Below, piece after piece: positions 42,364 through 45,717 of a DNA stretch of 45,717 nt. The stretch is from contig CAAGDO010000330.1 in NCBI GenBank assembly GCA_900768625.1, positions 1 to 45,717 of the forward strand. The letters run 5' to 3'. Origin of the DNA: Bacteroidaceae bacterium (lineage in GTDB: Bacteria > Bacteroidota > Bacteroidia > Bacteroidales > Bacteroidaceae). How positions within the stretch are numbered: position 1 is the first letter of the stretch; each line of letters begins with the position of its first letter. The notes beneath the pieces were generated by a model. The model ran no database searches. It had not been told where the DNA came from and worked only from the letters and a program-made list of their open reading frames with translations. Both the position numbers and the translations under genes were made by a program.

Positions 42364-43917
42364 TTAGTAAACTGAAAGCGTGTGGATGAGCGGGCAGGCC
42401 TTGCTGTCGTTGATGGTGATACGTACGGCCTTTACCTTGAAGCCGGCGCCATAGCTTGAAGAAGTGCTACCGTTGAGTGGGATAATACGCTTGTAGCCGA
42501 TGGTGGAAGTCTTCACGTTGGCCGCACGGCGAGTGAAATCCACACCGTTGGAACTTGTTTCCACTGTGAAGCTCTTCACGCGCTGGCCGAGTTTGATATA
42601 TTCCATGAGGCTGACGTAGCGCACGGTCTGGGTCTTGTCCCAGGTCAGGGTGATGGTGGCGGAAGTCGTTCCGTCGCTTGTTGCCCAATACGTGTCCTTG
42701 TTGTTGTCCGTCATGTTGCTGCCAGCATAGTTGCGGTTGGGACCGCCCTTACGCTCTTCGCTCACGGTGACTTTGGCTGCAGGAGCCAAGTCTGTGCCAA
42801 GACGCTTGGTCATCATCTCACCGAGTTCTTCCATGCGCGACACGGTGGCTGCGGGAAGTTCACCGCTCTTGTCGGGCGGGAGATTGAGGATGAGGGTCGC
42901 GTTGCGGCCAACGGTTTCGAGGTACATCTGGAAGAGGCGTTCAGCACTCTGTACCTGTTCTGTAGGCTTCCAGAACCAGCCGCCAGTGGTGGCCTTGGCA
43001 TCACTTTCGCCGGGATGCCATTCCCAACCGTTCTCGTCGCCGCTTTCGGAGTCACCCATAGACCAGCAGGTTTCGCCGGCCCATCCGCTCTCGTTACCGA
43101 TCCAACGGGCTTCACCGCCTACACCCCACATCACGCAGTCGGGGAGGAGGTTATGGATAGAGTCGCGGAGGTTGGGGATGTCGTAGTAGGTCTGTGCGTT
43201 GTCGATTGTACGCTTTCCGGTCGTACCCTTGCCGCCGTAAGCACCACCGTAGTAACCGGCGTAGTCACCTCCTGTGGCACCGTCGAACCACATTTCGAAC
43301 TGTTCCTTTCCGTAGAGGCTGGCCAACTCGGCGCACTGGGGGAAGAAGACCTTCTTCGTGTAGTTGTCGGTGTAGTTGCCGTTTTCGTCCTTCTCGCCCC
43401 AATACTTGCTGCTCAAGTCCCAAGGTGATACGTAGAAACCATACTTCATGCCGAGAGCTGTAGCTGCTTCAGCGAAATCCTTAGGGATATTTGTCTGCGG
43501 ACCGTACGTTGTCTTGGAGTTTGTCACGCAGTGGGTCGTGGTCTTGGTGGGCCAAAGGCAGAAACCATCGTGGTGTTTCACCACGGCGATACCGCCCTTC
43601 ATGCCAGCCTTCTTGGCGGCTTCGAGCCACTGGAGGGGATTCGGTTTCTTTGTGGGGTTGAAGGTGGATTCGTCCTCGGTTCCATCGCCCCATTCCTTAC
43701 CGGTATAGGTGTCCATACCGTAGTGGTAGAAAGCGTAGAACTCCGTTTCGTTCCATTTCAACTGTCTGTCGCTGGGAACAGGAAACACCGGGGCGGGTTC
43801 ATTGTCAGGATTGCTCAAAGTCTCCTGATTCAGTTTGAACTCACTCTGTGCTTTTGCAGCAGTGGGCACCACCGTGGTGAGGCACAATGCCGAAAGCAAG
43901 ATGGAGATTTTTTTCAT
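42364..43917 (-). CDS. Secreted GH29 alpha-L-fucosidase with C-terminal F5/8-type C (CBM32-like) domain
   Basis: A 517-aa exported glycosidase with a signal peptide (residues 1-23). The GH29 TIM barrel (about 40-360) contains FYHYGMDTYTGKEWGDG, KHHDGFCLWPT, YVSPWD and the nucleophile Asp212 in MWFDGA. The segment LILNLPPDKSG closes the barrel as in the family. The C-terminal 140 residues form a discoidin-type domain (DNNKDTYWATSDG, FTVETSSNGVDF) that probably binds sugar. It releases fucose from glycans. It lies 19 bp before GH16, so the pair is one transcript. A near-consensus -7 box (AACCTTTG) is at 43954-43961. No type IX-like tail is seen. Confidence 0.92.
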   Translation of the reverse strand: MKKISILLSALCLTTVVPTAAKAQSEFKLNQETLSNPDNEPAPVFPVPSDRQLKWNETEFYAFYHYGMDTYTGKEWGDGTEDESTFNPTKKPNPLQWLEAAKKAGMKGGIAVVKHHDGFCLWPTKTTTHCVTNSKTTYGPQTNIPKDFAEAATALGMKYGFYVSPWDLSSKYWGEKDENGNYTDNYTKKVFFPQCAELASLYGKEQFEMWFDGATGGDYAGYYGGAYGGKGTTGKRTIDNAQTYYDIPNLRDSIHNLLPDCVMWGVGGEARWIGNESGWAGETCWSMGDSESGDENGWEWHPGESDAKATTGGWFWKPTEQVQSAERLFQMYLETVGRNATLILNLPPDKSGELPAATVSRMEELGEMMTKRLGTDLAPAAKVTVSEERKGGPNRNYAGSNMTDNNKDTYWATSDGTTSATITLTWDKTQTVRYVSLMEYIKLGQRVKSFTVETSSNGVDFTRRAANVKTSTIGYKRIIPLNGSTSSSYGAGFKVKAVRITINDSKACPLIHTLSVY

Positions 43918-44014
43918 AATAATGACGTGGGTTTAGTAAATAATTGATTTCTTCAAAGGTTGTTTCCCTTTGTCCGTCCGTCGTGGGGCGGGGTGGAGCA
44001 AAGAGGTGGATGCG

Positions 44015-44494
44015 TCAGGCGGGATAGTTGAGATTCTCGTCGGTGGCGCATTCCAGCACTTCGTGCAGATACTTTGCAGCCTCATAGCGTGCCATGGGCA
44101 GGTCGTGGAGCAAGTAAGTGCCGCAATCGCGGGGTGCCGCTCCCGGAATCTCTCCGTCGAATTCGGCGATGAAGCGGAACGTTTCCTTCATCAAGGGCAG
44201 GATGTCGCTGCTGGTGAGGTCGCCGCGCATGAGTAGGTAGTTACCCGTGAGGCATCCCATCGGTCCCCAGTAGACGATGCGGTCCTTCCATTCCGCGTTG
44301 TTGCGGAGGTAGGTCGCTGCCAGATGTTCGATTGTATGAATGGCCCCCTGTCCCAGGACGGGTTCACGGTTGGGGAGTTTCATGCGGATGTCGAATGTTG
44401 TCACCACTTCTCCGCCCACCTCGTCCTTACGCGAAACGTAGATGCCTCGGTTGAGGCGGATATGGTCGATGCTGAAGCTAGGAATCTTTTGCAT
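44015..44494 (-). CDS. luxS: S-ribosylhomocysteine lyase (AI-2 synthesis)
   Basis: A 159-aa metalloenzyme that splits S-ribosylhomocysteine into homocysteine and the AI-2 precursor DPD. Metal ligands are His53 and His57 (HTIEHLAATYLRN) and Cys124 (PRDCGTY), with Glu56 and Cys81 (GCLTGNY) as catalytic residues. Length is normal for LuxS. It lies 61 bp downstream of mtnN on the same strand, so the two consecutive steps of S-adenosylhomocysteine detoxification are encoded together. Whether AI-2 is used as a signal here cannot be told from this window. Confidence 0.96.
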   Translation of the reverse strand: MQKIPSFSIDHIRLNRGIYVSRKDEVGGEVVTTFDIRMKLPNREPVLGQGAIHTIEHLAATYLRNNAEWKDRIVYWGPMGCLTGNYLLMRGDLTSSDILPLMKETFRFIAEFDGEIPGAAPRDCGTYLLHDLPMARYEAAKYLHEVLECATDENLNYPA

Positions 44495-44555
44495 GTGTTG
44501 TATGAGGATGAAAAATTTGCAGGATAGTGTGCTCTTGTACTTGTTGGTTGGCCAC

Positions 44556-45248
44556 TTATCCTTGGGTAATCTTTTCGAGCAATGCCTTTGTCACGCCGAA
44601 TGAGCGGTCGGCCATCGTACCCCAGAAATTCTGATACTGGTCAAAATGGTTTTTGGCTCCGGGGGTGTCGCTGATGATGCGGAAGCTGAGGAAAGGCACA
44701 CCATATAAATAGCACACCTGTGAGAGGGCGCCGCTTTCCATGTCAACGGCCAATCCTTCAGGATAACGCTGCTTGATGGCATCAAGCTGGGAGCGGTCTG
44801 TGATGAACTGGTCTCCGCTGCAGATCAGACCTTCCACAATGTGCGTGTCTGTCGTGAGGCTTGTGGCAGCTCCGAGGAGACGGGCATCGGCTTCATAATA
44901 GAGCGGCAGCCCCTGAACCTGTCCGAGTTCCGATTCCGGACCGCAGTCCACGTCGTGGTAGGCCACGCGGCTACCCGCTACAACGTCCATCACTTTCAGA
45001 CTGGCGTCGATTCCTCCTGCCACACCCGTGTTGACCAAAGCGTCGGGGTGATAGCGGTGAATCAGTTCCACGGCGCCAACGGCAGCGTTTACCTTTCCAA
45101 TCCCGCTTTCCATAAGTACAAGGCGGCAATCGTTCATCGTGCCGACCACAAAGTGGAAACGGCCTTCGCCCTGCTCCTCCACATCGGAGAGTAGGGCTAC
45201 GAGTTGCTCATGCTCCTTGTGCATGGCATTGATAATTCCAATTGTCAT
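44556..45248 (-). CDS. mtnN: 5'-methylthioadenosine/S-adenosylhomocysteine nucleosidase
   Basis: A 230-aa cytosolic nucleosidase (231 if the preceding ATG is used) that removes adenine from methylthioadenosine and S-adenosylhomocysteine. The N-terminal IGIINAMHKEHEQL, the VNTGVAGGID motif, SGDQFI, the VDMESGA substrate loop with its Glu and the catalytic Asp in ISDTPG are all present. Length is normal. Its product S-ribosylhomocysteine is the substrate of LuxS, encoded directly downstream. Confidence 0.95.
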   Translation of the reverse strand: MTIGIINAMHKEHEQLVALLSDVEEQGEGRFHFVVGTMNDCRLVLMESGIGKVNAAVGAVELIHRYHPDALVNTGVAGGIDASLKVMDVVAGSRVAYHDVDCGPESELGQVQGLPLYYEADARLLGAATSLTTDTHIVEGLICSGDQFITDRSQLDAIKQRYPEGLAVDMESGALSQVCYLYGVPFLSFRIISDTPGAKNHFDQYQNFWGTMADRSFGVTKALLEKITQG

Positions 45249-45332
45249 CATTTATTGTTAGTCAAAGAGATTTCGGGAGGTCAGTTCTGCTTTGCAAACT
45301 GCTCTCGACAAAAAGTCACGAATGCGACGCCA

Positions 45333-45340
45333 CAAAGTTA
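45333..45340 (-). promoter_or_regulatory. Candidate -7 box of the mtnN-luxS unit
   Basis: TAACTTTG on the minus strand matches TAnnTTTG, about 85 bp before mtnN. Confidence 0.55.
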
Positions 45341-45450
45341 AGAATTTTGTTTCATTTATGAAACCATTCGATGATTTCTTTTGACATTCAGGGCCTTCGT
45401 TTGATTGAGAAGCGTGATTGTCTTGTTCATCTGGCGGCTAAGAGTCATCG

Positions 45451-45540
45451 GGGGAAAAAGAAAAAACAACAAAATCACACGATCATTCCCTGTTCGCTTC
45501 TATTGATAAGCAAACGGGGGATTGCCGTGTGATGTTGTTG
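45451..45540 (-). terminator. Minus-strand intrinsic terminator of a gene beyond the window
   Basis: CAACAAAATCACACG (45467-45481) and CGTGTGATGTTGTTG (45526-45540) pair with one mismatch. The minus strand continues into TTTTTTCTTTTTCCCCC. No minus-strand gene lies between it and the window end, so it would serve a gene to the right. Confidence 0.65.
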
Positions 45541-45599
45541 TTCATTTTGTCTGGTGTTCAATCTGAGCCGGTGCTTCGGACTCCCATGCCATGGGCATT

Positions 45600-45709
45600 G
45601 AAGTCGTCTGAACTTTTCTGACGAAGATTTGATTTTAAGTTTGAGCTCTTCTACATTCCATCTTCACCTTTCTCCTTGGTCGTTTTTGGCTCTTTCATCG
45701 GTCGTGTAG
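45600..45709 (+). repeat. MITE-like inverted-repeat element, copy 4 (truncated by window end)
   Basis: Begins GAAGTCGTCTGAACTTTTCT and matches the first 110 bases of the complete copies with scattered differences. It breaks off at the 5' arm of the central hairpin (GTGTAG). Confidence 0.88.
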
Positions 45710-45717
45710 AGATCGGA
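45710..45717. other. Probable sequencing-adapter remnant
   Basis: The last 8 bases, AGATCGGA, replace the CTCGCTAC/TTCGCTAC expected from the complete repeat copies and equal the first 8 bases of the Illumina TruSeq adapter. Confidence 0.7.

Noticed and set aside
17194..43917. A canonical polysaccharide utilisation locus
   Set aside because: The glycosidases are scattered on both strands with separate promoters and terminators, and there is no SusC/SusD pair.

Overview
The window reads as a fragment of a Bacteroidales chromosome, most likely Prevotellaceae. The evidence is the Bacteroidetes-type -7 promoter box (TAnnTTTG) upstream of many genes, the absence of Shine-Dalgarno runs, and several Bacteroidetes-typical genes: a DUF4143 ATPase, DUF3822, DUF4250, aminoacyl-histidine dipeptidase, a PiT-PhoU fusion, and GH105-DUF2264 with DUF4861. 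I cannot name a species. Both ends stop inside copies of the same ~193-bp inverted-repeat element, and the last 8 bases (AGATCGGA) match the start of an Illumina adapter. The window is therefore probably a whole assembly contig broken at a repeat, not a biological end.

Layout. 1-1640: a MITE-like repeat, a DUF4143 AAA ATPase on the minus strand, and in its leader an exact 33-bp-period array. 1804-8239: a heavy-metal RND efflux locus (small His/Cys-rich protein, membrane fusion lipoprotein, CzcA/CusA-type pump, TolC-like channel) with a MITE between the first two genes. 8336-15869: housekeeping genes (RluA-type pseudouridine synthase, RecD-like helicase, FucP-type sugar transporter, PepD, flippase-like membrane protein, RsmA), then an orphan rfbB to 17067. 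17194-20815: a pectin/rhamnogalacturonan pair (GH105-DUF2264 and a DUF4861 lipoprotein). 21000-22260: an AT-rich patch with one orphan membrane protein. 22324-25680: an acetyltransferase, a Upf1-like helicase and a small outer-membrane-type protein. 26007-31691: secreted GH128 and GH20 enzymes. 32002-35424: phosphate uptake (inner-membrane PiT-PhoU, outer-membrane porin O/P type). 35522-37640: rsmD, DUF3822, vanZ and a 58-aa DUF4250 gene. 37766-38725: aldo/keto reductase. 38955-43917: a multidomain GH16 beta-glucanase and a GH29 fucosidase. 44015-45248: the AI-2 / S-adenosylhomocysteine recycling pair luxS and mtnN.

How the genes fit together. The carbohydrate enzymes target pectin side products (GH105, DUF4861), beta-1,3-glucan (GH128, GH16), and amino-sugar or fucose-bearing glycans (GH20, GH29). 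A FucP-type transporter is present, but no SusC/SusD pair is in view, so this is not a canonical polysaccharide utilisation locus. Three secreted enzymes end in short C-terminal motifs that resemble type IX secretion sorting domains.

The most unusual sequence is the five-unit 33-bp array in front of the DUF4143 ATPase. On the gene's strand, three consecutive units each form a complete five-codon minicistron (MC-x-x-V/M-stop), all in frame with the ATPase. The last stop lies one codon before the ATPase start. A fourth unit has diverged so that it creates a perfect promoter -7 box. This looks like a repeated upstream-ORF or RNA/DNA-binding leader. The second notable element is the four-copy MITE-like family.
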